The notes under the pieces were generated by a model. It searched no databases. It saw only the letters and a list, made by a program, of their open reading frames with translations, and was not told the DNA's origin. Shown piece by piece: positions 49,797 to 59,965 of a DNA stretch of 64,000 bases. Position numbers and translations under genes: made by a program. How positions within the stretch are numbered: position 1 is the stretch's first letter; each line of letters starts with the position of its first letter. The stretch spans positions 496,001-560,000 of the forward strand of contig JBFMAI010000040.1 in assembly GCA_040755725.1 (NCBI GenBank). Reading direction: 5' to 3'. Source of the stretch: JBFMAI01 sp040755725 (GTDB taxonomy: Bacteria > Planctomycetota > Phycisphaerae > UBA1845 > Fen-1342).

Positions 49797-49932
49797 GGCG
49801 GCCCGCCGTTGCCAATTCCTCATTCCAAATGGGTCCACATGGTGGACCCTCGCCGGTCATCCTAGCACAATACCCGGGGCCTGTCGCGGCCGCTCGGCAT
49901 TTCCACACCCCGGCGCCTCGGAGGTCAAACTC

Positions 49933-50352
49933 ATGACACACGTCGGTCGTTTTCAAGTGGCCACCCAAGGGCAGACGCACGTCGTGGACATTACCACGGA
50001 CGTCCAGCGCATCGTGCAGCAGTCGCGGATACAGGAGGGGATGCTGGTCGTTTTTGTTATCGGCTCGACGGCGGGAATCACGACGACCGAGGCCGAACCG
50101 GGAATGCTGACGCACGATCTGGCGGCGTTCTTCGAACGGATCGCCCCCCGCGACCAGTACTACAAGCACGAAGAAACTTGGCACGACGACAACGGGCACG
50201 CGCACGTGCGGGCGTCGGCCCTCGGTCCGTCGCTCACGGTGCCGGTGGTCGAGGGCCGGATGACACTGGGCACTTGGCAGCAGATTGTCCTGATCGATTT
50301 CGACACCCGCCCGCGACGGCGCGACGTCGTGGTTCAGATCGTCGGCGAGTAG
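49933..50352 (+). CDS. YjbQ/UPF0047 family protein (secondary thiamine-phosphate synthase type)
   Basis: 139 aa, full family length. VDITTDVQRIV (18-28), GMLVVFVIGSTAGITTTE, the HDDNGHAHVRASALGPSLTVPV segment with its clustered His residues, and a C-terminal GTWQQIVLIDFD are the conserved UPF0047 blocks. YjbQ proteins showed weak thiamine-phosphate synthase activity in vivo, but their true role is unsettled; the His cluster suggests metal binding. The ATG at 49933 follows a GAGGTC ribosome-like site. It converges on the S24-type repressor gene. Confidence 0.88.
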   Translation: MTHVGRFQVATQGQTHVVDITTDVQRIVQQSRIQEGMLVVFVIGSTAGITTTEAEPGMLTHDLAAFFERIAPRDQYYKHEETWHDDNGHAHVRASALGPSLTVPVVEGRMTLGTWQQIVLIDFDTRPRRRDVVVQIVGE

Positions 50353-50372
50353 CGGGCCCTGGCGCCGCCGCT

Positions 50373-51296
50373 TCACGCCGCCCGGGCAACGCGGAACAGT
50401 ACCTCCATCGACCACAGCACCCCGTCGCGCGGTACCCGCTCCGTCTCGCCATCGGCCAGGCGTCCCAGGTGGATCGTGCCATCGTCCGCGCCCAGCCATA
50501 TGCGGCAGCGCAGCGCCGGCTCGACGGCCAGGCGGCACAACGCCGGCTGCCCCACCTTCGGTTCAGCGCCGGGGGCAACGAGAATCGCATCCCCCTCAGT
50601 GAACATGGGTTGCATCAGGTCGTCGGTGACGGCCACGCCGAACGCCTCGGGGAAGACGCGCGTGACGTCCGCACTGTGTACGCAACGACGGCGGCGACCG
50701 CCTTCCTCGACCAATGTCAGGATCTCGGCCGCGCGGGCCGCTTGCGGGTCATACTGCATGGCCGGCTCGGCCAGCCGGGCCGGGTCGCGTTGCACCGGCC
50801 CGGACGGATCGGCGAAACGGGCCAGATCGAAGCCGCGGGGCGGCCCCTCCGGCAGCGTCGCGGGCAGCTCCTCCAGCTCCAATATCGGAATGAGGTGCGC
50901 TGGGTCGGGGCCCGGCAGCGCCGCTATTCCCGCCCGCTCCCGGGGACCGCACGCCAGCAGATTCACGAACGCTTCGAGCGGGGCCGCAAACTCGGGTCGC
51001 TCGTCCAGCAGCCGCGCCAGCCGCGCCAGCAATTCCTGGTGCCGCGCCCGCGTCCCGGTGATGACAACCGCCCCGCGGCCCGCCACGCCCGTCAGCAACC
51101 ACTGCAAATCCTCGCCCGTGACCTCGCACAGGCGGACCATGATCTCACCCGGCGGCACGACGCCGCGCTCGTAGCGCAGGTACTCGGCCGGCGAGATGCC
51201 GAGTTTCTGGGCCAGTTGCTCCGGCCCGCGCGGGCCGAAATGCCGACGCCGCAAGTCTTTGATCCGCTGCGCGAGGGCTTGTTCGGGGGTGGTCAC
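50373..51296 (-). CDS. XRE-family regulator with inactive S24/LexA-like C-terminal domain
   Basis: 307 aa. The N-terminal helix-turn-helix (about 8-65) contains EQLAQKLGISPAEYLRYERG. The C-terminal 120 residues look like the LexA/CI S24 fold (VAVTDDLMQPMFTEGDAILV), but the nucleophile Ser of the usual DSMEP is Leu here, and no matching Lys is seen. It is therefore probably a non-cleavable repressor. The GTG at 51296 is chosen over TTG 51305 because GGATGAGGA lies just upstream. The middle (65-190) is Pro/Ala/Leu-rich. It could regulate the neighbouring unknown gene. Confidence 0.7.
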   Translation of the reverse strand: MTTPEQALAQRIKDLRRRHFGPRGPEQLAQKLGISPAEYLRYERGVVPPGEIMVRLCEVTGEDLQWLLTGVAGRGAVVITGTRARHQELLARLARLLDERPEFAAPLEAFVNLLACGPRERAGIAALPGPDPAHLIPILELEELPATLPEGPPRGFDLARFADPSGPVQRDPARLAEPAMQYDPQAARAAEILTLVEEGGRRRRCVHSADVTRVFPEAFGVAVTDDLMQPMFTEGDAILVAPGAEPKVGQPALCRLAVEPALRCRIWLGADDGTIHLGRLADGETERVPRDGVLWSMEVLFRVARAA

Positions 51297-51396
51297 GCGC
51301 GCCAATCCTCATCCGCCTCAACCCCACTCGTTGAGGATCGCCCTATGCTAACGCGGGGCGACTGCGGGCCCAAACGCCGGGCCCACATTTTCCGCC

Positions 51397-52089
51397 TCAG
51401 CGCACGGGCCCGCCGACCGGCTGAAGCACCACTTCGATCTGCCCCGGCGTCACGCGGCACGCGGAGACCCGATAACGTCGGTGGCCATTCGGCCACACCC
51501 ACGCATTGGACCGCACCACGCGGTCGCCGGCGAAACGCACGCCGGTCTCCTCCAGCGGGGCCGACCGCATGACTCCCGACAGGACCCACGCCACTGGAAC
51601 GGGGATGACGCCGACCCGGACACCGGTGCAGCGCACGGCTAACTCGCTCGCGCACACCTCCAGGCGGGCGGAGCAGGTGACCACGGCCGACCAGGCCCCG
51701 TGATCGATCGTGACGCCCACGCGGACGGCATCATCCAGCAGGGTCACCTGGGGGTGGCGAACGCCGGCGCGCTGCCAGGGAGCGTCGGGCCAGATCTCCG
51801 CCCAGCCCGCCAACCACCGGTTGATCTGCTCCTCGGTGAGCCGCACGGAGACTTCGCGCCCGGCGTTCAGCCCCGCGCTGATAGACTCCTGGAGCTCGGC
51901 CAGCGCCGCCTTGTCGTCGCGCAGACGCCCCGCATCCACGGAGGCCGGACGATACGCGGCCGGACGACACGTCACCCCCAACCCCAGAGCGGCCAGACCA
52001 ACGACGGCCACGCACGCCGACACGACCGCCCACCGGCGGACGCGCCGGCCGCGGGGCACAGCCAGGCGGCCTGGATCGTCAGGAAACAT
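51397..52089 (-). CDS. Membrane-anchored protein of unknown function
   Basis: 230 aa, not recognised. A basic N terminus (RGRRVRRW) precedes one membrane helix at about 20-40. The rest is predicted extracytoplasmic, with LTEEQINRWLAG near residue 84-95, a pattern also seen in some AsmA/DUF2993-like lipid-binding proteins, followed by about six beta strands. No catalytic motif is seen. It lies upstream, on the same strand, of the XRE regulator gene. Confidence 0.6.
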   Translation of the reverse strand: MFPDDPGRLAVPRGRRVRRWAVVSACVAVVGLAALGLGVTCRPAAYRPASVDAGRLRDDKAALAELQESISAGLNAGREVSVRLTEEQINRWLAGWAEIWPDAPWQRAGVRHPQVTLLDDAVRVGVTIDHGAWSAVVTCSARLEVCASELAVRCTGVRVGVIPVPVAWVLSGVMRSAPLEETGVRFAGDRVVRSNAWVWPNGHRRYRVSACRVTPGQIEVVLQPVGGPVR

Positions 52090-52205
52090 TGAGCCTTCGG
52101 AGGACGACGGGCACTCGGTCAGTCAGCAACCCACGGAGCGACCACCCGAGAACGAAGACCATGAACTGACAAACAGCCCCCGCCACAACTCTCAACCCCG
52201 TGCTC

Positions 52206-52240
52206 TGCTCCCAGTTCCCCGTTCCCGGTTCCCGGTTCCC
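52206..52240. repeat. Heptanucleotide array, five units (reverse orientation)
   Basis: TGCTCCC, AGTTCCC, CGTTCCC, GGTTCCC, GGTTCCC; on the minus strand this reads GGGAAC(C/G/T) like the arrays at 6834 and 26900. It lies 13 nt after the stop of the FHA gene. The other bases of 52090-52205 hold no recognised feature. Confidence 0.8.
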
Positions 52241-52252
52241 TACTGCCCGCCG

Positions 52253-52708
52253 CTACGGCATGTCGTCCTCGTCCTTGCCGTCCTCCAGCGCCGACATCGC
52301 GTCGTCGAGGTCAAAGTCATCCTCCCCGAGGTCGAACGTCTCCTCGTCGTCGCCGCCCCCAACCTCGGGTTCGGTGCTGTGGGGCGGGGCCGCGTCCTCG
52401 GGCTTGATGTGGGCCGGCTGACCGTCGATCTGCACGACGAAGGTCACCGGCCCCAGCCGCAGCCGGTCACCCGGCTTCAATTCCGCCTCCGCGATCCGTT
52501 TGCCGTTGACGAAAGTCCCATTCGAGCTGCCGAGGTCCTTGGCCACGAGCTTGTCGCCGTCGAGTAGCAGGGCACAGTGCTGGCGGGATACGTCCTTGGT
52601 CGGAATGCGGAGTTGGCAATCCTGCCGGCGCCCCAGCACGGTCTTCTCGCCCGGCAGGGGAAACTCGCGCCGTTCGCTATCCTTGAACATCACCAACACG
52701 ACGTTCAT
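52253..52708 (-). CDS. FHA domain protein with acidic C-terminal tail
   Basis: 151 aa. Residues about 5-95 are a forkhead-associated domain: LGRRQDCQLRI, then SRQHC (phosphothreonine-contacting Ser/Arg/His) and SSNGTFVNGKRI. Residues about 115-151 are an Asp/Glu-rich tail. FHA domains bind phosphothreonine peptides, often products of Ser/Thr kinases such as the one at 16575. The acidic tail may mimic a partner surface. It is divergent from hemW. Confidence 0.88.
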   Translation of the reverse strand: MNVVLVMFKDSERREFPLPGEKTVLGRRQDCQLRIPTKDVSRQHCALLLDGDKLVAKDLGSSNGTFVNGKRIAEAELKPGDRLRLGPVTFVVQIDGQPAHIKPEDAAPPHSTEPEVGGGDDEETFDLGEDDFDLDDAMSALEDGKDEDDMP

Positions 52709-52832
52709 ACGCGGCGTCCCTCGCCATCCTAAGACCCGGTCGCCCGCGGGCCAGCCGCCCGCGTCCCCCCAGTCCCGCTATGATACGTCCCAAGCCTCGA
52801 GCCCATGCTATGCGAAAGCCCACGCCGTGACA

Positions 52833-53993
52833 ATGTCCTACCCCTGCCCAGCGGTGTACGTCCACGTGCCGTTTTGCGGGCGACGCTGCGGCTACTGTGA
52901 CTTCTACTCCCAGGTCCTCGACTCATCCCGCGTGCCCGCCCTGGTGGACGCGTTGCTGGCCGAGCACGATCGGCACGCGGGCGGGTGCGCGACGGATGGC
53001 GGCGTGCCGGGTGGCCTGCCTCTGGAGACCCTCTATGTCGGCGGAGGGACACCGACCGTCTTGCCACCCGCCGAACTGCACCGGCTGCTGCACGGCCTGC
53101 TCTCCCGCCGCCGGGCCGCACCGAACGCCGAAATCACCGTGGAGGCCAATCCGACCACCGTGACGGACGAGATCGCGAGCGTCCTGGCCGCCGCCGGCGT
53201 CACCCGCGTGTCGATCGGGGCCCAGTCGTTCGATCCGGCGGAATTGCGAATGCTCGACCGCGATCATCAGCCCCAGGACGTGGCCCAGACGGTCGCCACC
53301 TGTCGGCGACACGGGCTCCGACACATCAGCCTGGACCTGATCTTCGGCGTCCCCGGCCAAACGCCGGCCTCGTGGCGGGCCACTCTGCGTGTCGCCCTGG
53401 CGTTGGAGCCCGAGCACATCTCGTGCTACGGGCTGACGTACGAGCCGGGCACGCCGCTGGAGCGCCGACGGCAAGCGGGCCTCGTGCAGCCGCTTGACCC
53501 CGATGTCGAGGCGACGCTGTACGAGATGGCGATGGACGTCCTGCCGGCAGCCGGTCTGCACCAGTACGAGATCAGCAACTTCGCCCGCCCGGGCGCCGAG
53601 TGCCGCCACAACCTCCGCTACTGGCGCAACGAGCCGGTGCTGGGAATCGGGCCCGCGGCGGCGGGCTACCTCGACGGCGTGCGGTACAAGAACGTTGCCG
53701 ACACGGAGGGCTACGTGCGGGCAATCCAGTCCGGGGGCTGGCCGCGGGCCGAAGTGGAACGGTTGCCGCCCGACCGCCAGGCCGGCGAGACGGCGATGCT
53801 GGCGCTGCGGCTGACGGCCGGAATCGACCGTGCAACGTTCCGGCAGCGCTTCGGCGACGATCCGGCGGCGCGGTACGCCGCCGTCGTGGAGCGGCACGTC
53901 GCCGACGGGCTGCTGACTGTCGATGAGGGGGGAATCCGGCTCACGCGGGCCGGGCGACGGTTGGCGGATACGGTGATGGCCGATTTCGTATGA
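52833..53993 (+). CDS. hemW: HemW-type radical SAM protein (coproporphyrinogen III oxidase-like)
   Basis: 386 aa. The radical-SAM cluster motif C-x3-C-x2-C is at Cys15, Cys19 and Cys22 (PFCGRRCGYCDF). LETLYVGGGTPT (about 65-76), SIGAQSFDPAELRMLDRDH and QYEISNFARPGAECRHNLRYW are HemW hallmarks. HemW is now regarded as a heme chaperone rather than the oxygen-independent coproporphyrinogen oxidase HemN; the extra cysteine pattern C-x3-C-x2-C without the fourth Cys supports this. The ATG at 52833 fits family length; the longer frame overlaps the FHA gene. Confidence 0.9.
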   Translation: MSYPCPAVYVHVPFCGRRCGYCDFYSQVLDSSRVPALVDALLAEHDRHAGGCATDGGVPGGLPLETLYVGGGTPTVLPPAELHRLLHGLLSRRRAAPNAEITVEANPTTVTDEIASVLAAAGVTRVSIGAQSFDPAELRMLDRDHQPQDVAQTVATCRRHGLRHISLDLIFGVPGQTPASWRATLRVALALEPEHISCYGLTYEPGTPLERRRQAGLVQPLDPDVEATLYEMAMDVLPAAGLHQYEISNFARPGAECRHNLRYWRNEPVLGIGPAAAGYLDGVRYKNVADTEGYVRAIQSGGWPRAEVERLPPDRQAGETAMLALRLTAGIDRATFRQRFGDDPAARYAAVVERHVADGLLTVDEGGIRLTRAGRRLADTVMADFV

Positions 53994-54026
53994 GCCCCGC
54001 TTCGCCTCGGCGCCAAGTCCGACCAA

Positions 54027-55685
54027 TTAGCGGCCGACCGGTGTCGGCGTGAGGACGTCTGGCACCCCCACCGGCGGTCGAAACGTCGGAACGCTGTCGG
54101 CGGGCACGCTGCGTAGCTTGCGCACCCCCGATCGCCCGGTGAACCGCGGCCGGCTGCCCCACCCCATCAACAGCAGACCGATCGCGTACAGAAGCAAGAA
54201 CAGCCCGCCGGGACCGTCTTGCGGTAGGAAATAAGCCCATTGCAGCAGGCACCACAGCCCCATCAACACCTCAACCAGCCACAAGTTTGAGCGCAGGCCG
54301 GCGTACGCGGCCCGCTTCTTGCGACCCGTGCTGCCGGATTTCGGCGTGCGGACGAACTCCCCGCCGTTCTGGAACAGCCCGGTCACGACCGCAACGCCGT
54401 TGTTCACGCACAGCCCAAGCCCCAGGACCATCAGCTTCAGGATGCGAAGCGGGCCGGGGATGCCGCCGCCGATGACATACCGGGCATTGGCGTAGGCGAG
54501 ACAGGGCGCCACCGCGGCCAGCAGGAACGTCACGCACAACCATTGGATCCACGTCGGCCAACGGTCGCCCGTCAGGGCCAGCGGCAGCAACCGGCCGACC
54601 AGGGCCACGAAGATCATCGGGACCGCGATGGCATACTGCGTCATGTGGATCGTGGATTGGAGCTTCTGCCAGACGGTCAGTCGGGGCGAGCGCCACACGT
54701 CCGGCAGCAGCTTACGGGCCACCTGCATGATCCCCACCGCCCAGCGGCGCTGCTGGGCCTTGAGGGCGTTGACGTCTGCGGGAATCTCGGCCGGGCAAAC
54801 TTCGTCCACGCAGAACACCATCCGCCAGCCGGCCAGTTGCGCCCGGTACGACAGGTCGAGGTCTTCGGTGATCGTATCGCCGCTCCAACCGCCGACACGC
54901 GGGTCTTCAATGGCGGATTTTCGCCAAATCCCGCCCGTCCCGTTGAAGTTCATCAGCAGGCCGTTCCAGTTCCGGGCCGCCTGCTCGATGGCAAAGTGCA
55001 TGTCCAGGCCCAGCGACAGGCCCTCCGTGACCCAGCTCTCGTTCGCGTTCAGGTGTCCCCACCGACCCTGCACAACGCACACGTCGTCCCCCATCGAGAA
55101 GAGCGGGATCAACCGCCGCAGAAACCCGCGATCCGGCACGAAATCCGCGTCGAACACGGCGACGAACTCGCCCGTGGCCGTCCTCAGCCCGTGGGCCAGG
55201 GCCCCGGCCTTGTAGTGCTCGCGGGTGGGCCGGCGGACCACCTTGACATCGAATCCTTGGGCCCGCAGCTCGGCCGCCACCTGGTCCACCACTCCCCGGG
55301 TCTCGTCCGTGCTGTCATCCAACACCTGCACCTCGTGCCGGCCGGCGGGATAGTCCATCCGCGCGGCCGCCTCAATCACCCGCCGGGCAACGGCCACCTC
55401 GTTGTACAACGGCAGTTGCGTCGTCACCCGGGGCCAGGCCTCCTCTGGCGTTCGCTGCTGATAGGCCGCAATCCAGGCCTGCTGGGCCGCCCGGGTGGCG
55501 GCGCGCCGCCGGTGGGCCAAGTACATCAGCAAGTACATGTGGAAGCCGTAGAGGCTGGGCAGCGCAATCAAGAGCAGGAACAGCACCAAGCAGGCGAGTT
55601 CGAGGATGTGCGACAAAGCGATGGCCTCGAGTGCCGTGCGAAGACCGCTCGCGGTCGCCAAGGCGACCGGCGAAACCCAAGCCAT
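54027..55685 (-). CDS. Processive GT2 glycosyltransferase, cellulose/mannan synthase-like
   Basis: 552 aa. Membrane helices flank a cytoplasmic GT2 domain. Motifs in order are DDSTDE (UDP-binding D), VFDADF (DxD), the TEDLDLSYR catalytic Asp and QQRRW. This D, DxD, D, QxxRW set belongs to processive beta-glycan synthases; overall the protein resembles plant-type CslA glucomannan synthases more than BcsA, and lacks a PilZ domain. It probably makes an exported polysaccharide. The ATG at 55685 starts the first membrane helix; the longer ORF is ignored. The ALG10-like gene is divergent, 199 nt away. Confidence 0.85.
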   Translation of the reverse strand: MAWVSPVALATASGLRTALEAIALSHILELACLVLFLLLIALPSLYGFHMYLLMYLAHRRRAATRAAQQAWIAAYQQRTPEEAWPRVTTQLPLYNEVAVARRVIEAAARMDYPAGRHEVQVLDDSTDETRGVVDQVAAELRAQGFDVKVVRRPTREHYKAGALAHGLRTATGEFVAVFDADFVPDRGFLRRLIPLFSMGDDVCVVQGRWGHLNANESWVTEGLSLGLDMHFAIEQAARNWNGLLMNFNGTGGIWRKSAIEDPRVGGWSGDTITEDLDLSYRAQLAGWRMVFCVDEVCPAEIPADVNALKAQQRRWAVGIMQVARKLLPDVWRSPRLTVWQKLQSTIHMTQYAIAVPMIFVALVGRLLPLALTGDRWPTWIQWLCVTFLLAAVAPCLAYANARYVIGGGIPGPLRILKLMVLGLGLCVNNGVAVVTGLFQNGGEFVRTPKSGSTGRKKRAAYAGLRSNLWLVEVLMGLWCLLQWAYFLPQDGPGGLFLLLYAIGLLLMGWGSRPRFTGRSGVRKLRSVPADSVPTFRPPVGVPDVLTPTPVGR

Positions 55686-55884
55686 GTTGTAGGTATCCCC
55701 GGGGCCGCTGTCAACGCTTGCGCTCCGCCGCTCACCGGCCCCCACCCCAGGGCGCGGCGGCTCGAGACCCTTCAACCTCTTGAACTCGCCCCTCGGGCCC
55801 CCGCTTGACCCCGCCCCACGTTGGCGTTTCGATCAGCCGACCGCCGCGTGGCCGCAGCTCCCGCACCGACCGGAACACTGTCCC

Positions 55885-57129
55885 ATGACCTCGCGCCCCA
55901 ACGGGATGTCGCCCCTGACGCTGGTGCCGGCTTTCGCGGCCCCCGCCGCGTGGTTCGTGCTCCTGACGATCGCGCGACCGGAACTGGTAGGCGACGAGGT
56001 GTACCACGTGCCGGCCATCCGGGCGCTGGCGGAGGGGGATTGGGGACCGGCGCGAACGCTCCCGATGCCCCCGACCTACCATTTGCTCGCGGCACTTTGG
56101 GTCCGGCTGATCGGCGGCGATCTGTGGATTCTGCGAGCATTCAACGCCCTGTTGAGCAGCTTGACCTTGACCGTCTTCGGGTGGGCGGTGGCGCGCCACG
56201 ACCCCGACGGAGCCGCGCACCGCCTCTGGCGCCTGGCGTGGAACCCCCTGGTCGGTCCACTGTGGCTCCTGGCTTACACCGACGCCGCGGCGCTGCTCGG
56301 AGTGGCCTTCGCCCTCGCCTTCTTCGTTCGGCGGCAGCACACCAGGGCGGCCGGCGGCCTGCTGCTGGCCAGCTTGATCCGGCAATCGAACATCCTGTGG
56401 TTGGTCGCGTTCGCGGCGCTGGCGGCCATCAATCCGCGTGGGGGCCGCTCCACCGAGCCGCATGGCCGACTGACCGAACTCGTCCAGCGGCTGTGGCCCT
56501 ATGGTGTCGCGCTCGCGGCGGCGGCCATTCTCCTGACCCACACGGCCCCGACCGGGCCGCCTCTCATCGAAAACCAACCTCGCTTCAACCCGGCCCAGTT
56601 CTACCTCTTCGGGTTGACCGGCGCCCTGCTGATCGCGCCGGCCTGGCTGCCGGCGGTGGTGGCACTGTGGCGACGATGGCTGGAGCGGGCCTTCCTGCGG
56701 CCGTGGATCTGCGCGGTGGCGGTCGCGGCGGTCGGGCTGCTGGAGCTCGCCTTCAGCAACCCGCACCCGTGGAACGTGGACTTGAACTACCTGCGGAACT
56801 GGCCGTTGCTGGCCATGACCAAGTACACCGCCGCGCGCTACCTGGCGGCGGGGGTGCTGGTCGCGCTCGTGCCGACCGTGGTCTCGTTGGCGTGGAACAG
56901 CCCTGGGCGAACCGCGCTGACCGTGGTCGGCGGTGCCACCTTGGTCTTCCTGGCGGCCCACTACCTTGTGGATCCGCGCTATTACATCGTCCCCGTCGTT
57001 CTGCTGGATTTCTGGTCCGCCCCCGCGGCCCGCCGGGCCCGCCAACTGACCATTTGGTACGTCTTGCTCTCCGCGGCTCTGGCCGTGTTCATTGTGTTCC
57101 AGCCGGGAGGACTGCACGGCGTCGTATGA
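55885..57129 (+). CDS. Multi-spanning glycosyltransferase resembling eukaryotic ALG10/DIE2 (GT59)
   Basis: 414 aa, about 10-12 membrane helices. An early loop GDEVYHVPAIRALAEGDW with later TLPMPPTYHLL resembles the ALG10 pattern D-E-x-F-H-x-P...PPGLY. LIRQSNILWL matches the ALG10 RQTNIVW motif, and the end YLVDPRYYIVP resembles its C-terminal EPRYFIIP. ALG10 adds the last glucose to the dolichol-linked oligosaccharide in the ER; a bacterial homologue would be expected to use a polyprenyl-phosphate sugar donor. The similarity is from memory of the family, not computed. A general GT-C mannosyltransferase is the alternative. Confidence 0.6.
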   Translation: MTSRPNGMSPLTLVPAFAAPAAWFVLLTIARPELVGDEVYHVPAIRALAEGDWGPARTLPMPPTYHLLAALWVRLIGGDLWILRAFNALLSSLTLTVFGWAVARHDPDGAAHRLWRLAWNPLVGPLWLLAYTDAAALLGVAFALAFFVRRQHTRAAGGLLLASLIRQSNILWLVAFAALAAINPRGGRSTEPHGRLTELVQRLWPYGVALAAAAILLTHTAPTGPPLIENQPRFNPAQFYLFGLTGALLIAPAWLPAVVALWRRWLERAFLRPWICAVAVAAVGLLELAFSNPHPWNVDLNYLRNWPLLAMTKYTAARYLAAGVLVALVPTVVSLAWNSPGRTALTVVGGATLVFLAAHYLVDPRYYIVPVVLLDFWSAPAARRARQLTIWYVLLSAALAVFIVFQPGGLHGVV

Positions 57130-57231
57130 GCGGTTGCGGCGCACCCCGCCGCGGGATTCGTACGAATGACTTGACCCCGCCCGCTCCGGCGCCGTCCAAT
57201 ACGTGTGTCGAGCGACGGGAGCCGGTGCCGC

Positions 57232-58296
<1,065 letters not shown>

Positions 58297-58300
58297 CCTC

Positions 58301-58422
58301 TGAATCACCGTGCGCGAACAGGCGGCGCGGGGGGCGATCCCGGAGCGCCGGGATTGCCGAGCCGCGGTTCGCTGGCAGGCTCGCCTCTCCACGGGCGCCC
58401 CCGAATCGCGCACGACCATTCA
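58301..58422. repeat. MITE-like element with terminal inverted repeats, about 122 bp
   Basis: The left end TGAATCACCGTGCGCGAA and the reverse complement of the right end, TGAATGGTCGTGCGCGAT, match at 14 of 18. The core holds the GGCGATCCCGGAGCGCCGGG and GCCGAGCCGCGG blocks of the dispersed family. It starts 4 nt after the ABC ATPase stop and ends 22 nt before the binding-protein start, where it may terminate or attenuate transcription. Confidence 0.8.
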
Positions 58423-58444
58423 GTAAGGACGTGTGAGGTAGCCC

Positions 58445-59758
58445 ATGCACCGAAGATGCACCTGGCTTGCGGCGGCGGTCGGCCTCGGCAGTGCCTTGGC
58501 CGCGGCCCAGAACCATGACCTGGAGATCATCACTCCACACAATGAGCACATTCAGGCCGAGTTCGAGCGGGCCTTCGTCCGCCACGTGGGCCGCCCCCTG
58601 AAGGTCCGTTGGATCAAGAAGGGCACCGGACAGATCATCCAGCAGCTCGACGCCCAGGAGCGCGCCCGCCCCGGCGCGTCGTTCGACCTCGATGTTTTCT
58701 TCGGCGGCGGCGTCCCCGACCACGATCTGGCCGCCTCGAAGGGCTACCTCGAGTCGCCACGCCTCCCCGACGATATCCTCGCCGGAATCCCCGCGGAAAT
58801 CGCCGGCGTGGCCAATTACGACGCCCGGCGGCTGTGGTTCGGGTCGGCCTTGTCCGCGTTCGGCGTGCTGATGAACCGTCGCGGCCTGGGGCTTCAGGGT
58901 CTACCGGAGGTCCACGAGTGGACCGATCTGGCTGACCCGCGCATGTTCAGTTGGGTCGTGATCGCCGACCCGCGCAAATCGGCCAGTGTCCGCGTCAGCT
59001 ACGAGCTGATCCTCCAGCAGTACGGCTGGGAGCGGGGCTGGCCGCTGCTGATGCAGATGGCGGCCAACGCACGACTCATCACTGATTCGTCCAGCGCCGT
59101 GCCCAACGAGGTCGCCACCGGCAACGTGCTCGCCGGCCCGTGCATCGACTTCTATGCCGCGGCGCGCATCGCGCAGGCCGGCGGCGACGTGCTGGCGTAC
59201 GTGAACCCCGCGGGCGGGTCCGCGATTACGCCCGATCCGATCTCGATGCTGCGCAAGCCGCCGCACCGGGAGCTCGCCGAGCAATTCATCGCGTTTGTGC
59301 TGAGTCCGGAGGGACAAGCGCTCTGGGTATTGCCGCCGGGCACGCCGGGCGGCCCGGCAGAGCACGCGCTTCACCGGATGCCCGTCCGGCCGGATGTCTG
59401 CCGCGCCTACGCCGGCCATCTGGCCACGCCCGACCCGTATCGGGCGGCCGAGGCGGGCGCGTTCCGCAAGATGGATGACGCCAAGTCCCGGGCCCGCAAC
59501 AAGTTGTTGGCCGAGCTCATGGGCGCCGCGCTCGTGGACCTGCACGCCGAACTGCGCGAAGCGTGGAAGGCCCTCATCGACGGCGGCATGAAGCCGGCCG
59601 CGTTGGAAGAGTGGAACCGGCTCCCGTTCTCCGAGTCCCAGGGGTTGGAGCTCGCGCGGCAACTGGAAGCCGGCGACCTCGCCGCCCGCAAGATCACCCG
59701 CGACTGGACCCGGCAGTTCAAGGACAAGTACGCCCGCGTCCGGCAACTTGCACGGTAG
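58445..59758 (+). CDS. ABC transporter substrate-binding protein (iron/spermidine-like type)
   Basis: 437 aa. A signal peptide ends near residue 21 (ALAAAQ). The fold reads as a periplasmic binding protein of the AfuA/FbpA-like group: EIITPHNEHIQAEFERAF at the start, FDVFFGGG-like DLDVFFGGGVP near 79-89 and GVLMNRRGL later. It is longer than usual, with a helical C-terminal region of about 90 residues (MDDAKSRARNKLLAEL onward). It probably pairs with the ATPase upstream to import ferric iron or a related anion complex. The substrate is unproven. Confidence 0.85.
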   Translation: MHRRCTWLAAAVGLGSALAAAQNHDLEIITPHNEHIQAEFERAFVRHVGRPLKVRWIKKGTGQIIQQLDAQERARPGASFDLDVFFGGGVPDHDLAASKGYLESPRLPDDILAGIPAEIAGVANYDARRLWFGSALSAFGVLMNRRGLGLQGLPEVHEWTDLADPRMFSWVVIADPRKSASVRVSYELILQQYGWERGWPLLMQMAANARLITDSSSAVPNEVATGNVLAGPCIDFYAAARIAQAGGDVLAYVNPAGGSAITPDPISMLRKPPHRELAEQFIAFVLSPEGQALWVLPPGTPGGPAEHALHRMPVRPDVCRAYAGHLATPDPYRAAEAGAFRKMDDAKSRARNKLLAELMGAALVDLHAELREAWKALIDGGMKPAALEEWNRLPFSESQGLELARQLEAGDLAARKITRDWTRQFKDKYARVRQLAR

Positions 59759-59776
59759 GCCGGCAGCCGCGTTCAG

Positions 59777-59880
59777 GCGACGGGGGAGGGCGATCCCGGC
59801 ACGCCGGGACTGCCAACCCACGGCTCGCCGCGAGGCTCGCCCTCCCGTTAAGGGCCACCCTCCCGTCCAGGCTCGCCCTC
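59777..59880. repeat. Dispersed palindromic repeat, compound copy
   Basis: A GGGGGAGGGCGATCCC-type start, then GCGAGGCTCGCCCTCCC and two further CTCGCCCTCCC/CACCCTCCC copies in a row. It looks like a copy with a partly duplicated right end. The rest of the 207-base gap to the next gene holds no gene. Confidence 0.65.
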
Positions 59881-59965
59881 CCGCCGCGCCATGGGCCAGT
59901 GCGCCGCCACGCCCCGGCCGTTCACGGTTGACCACCCGGACGCGCCGCGGTTAGCCTAGGCGGCG

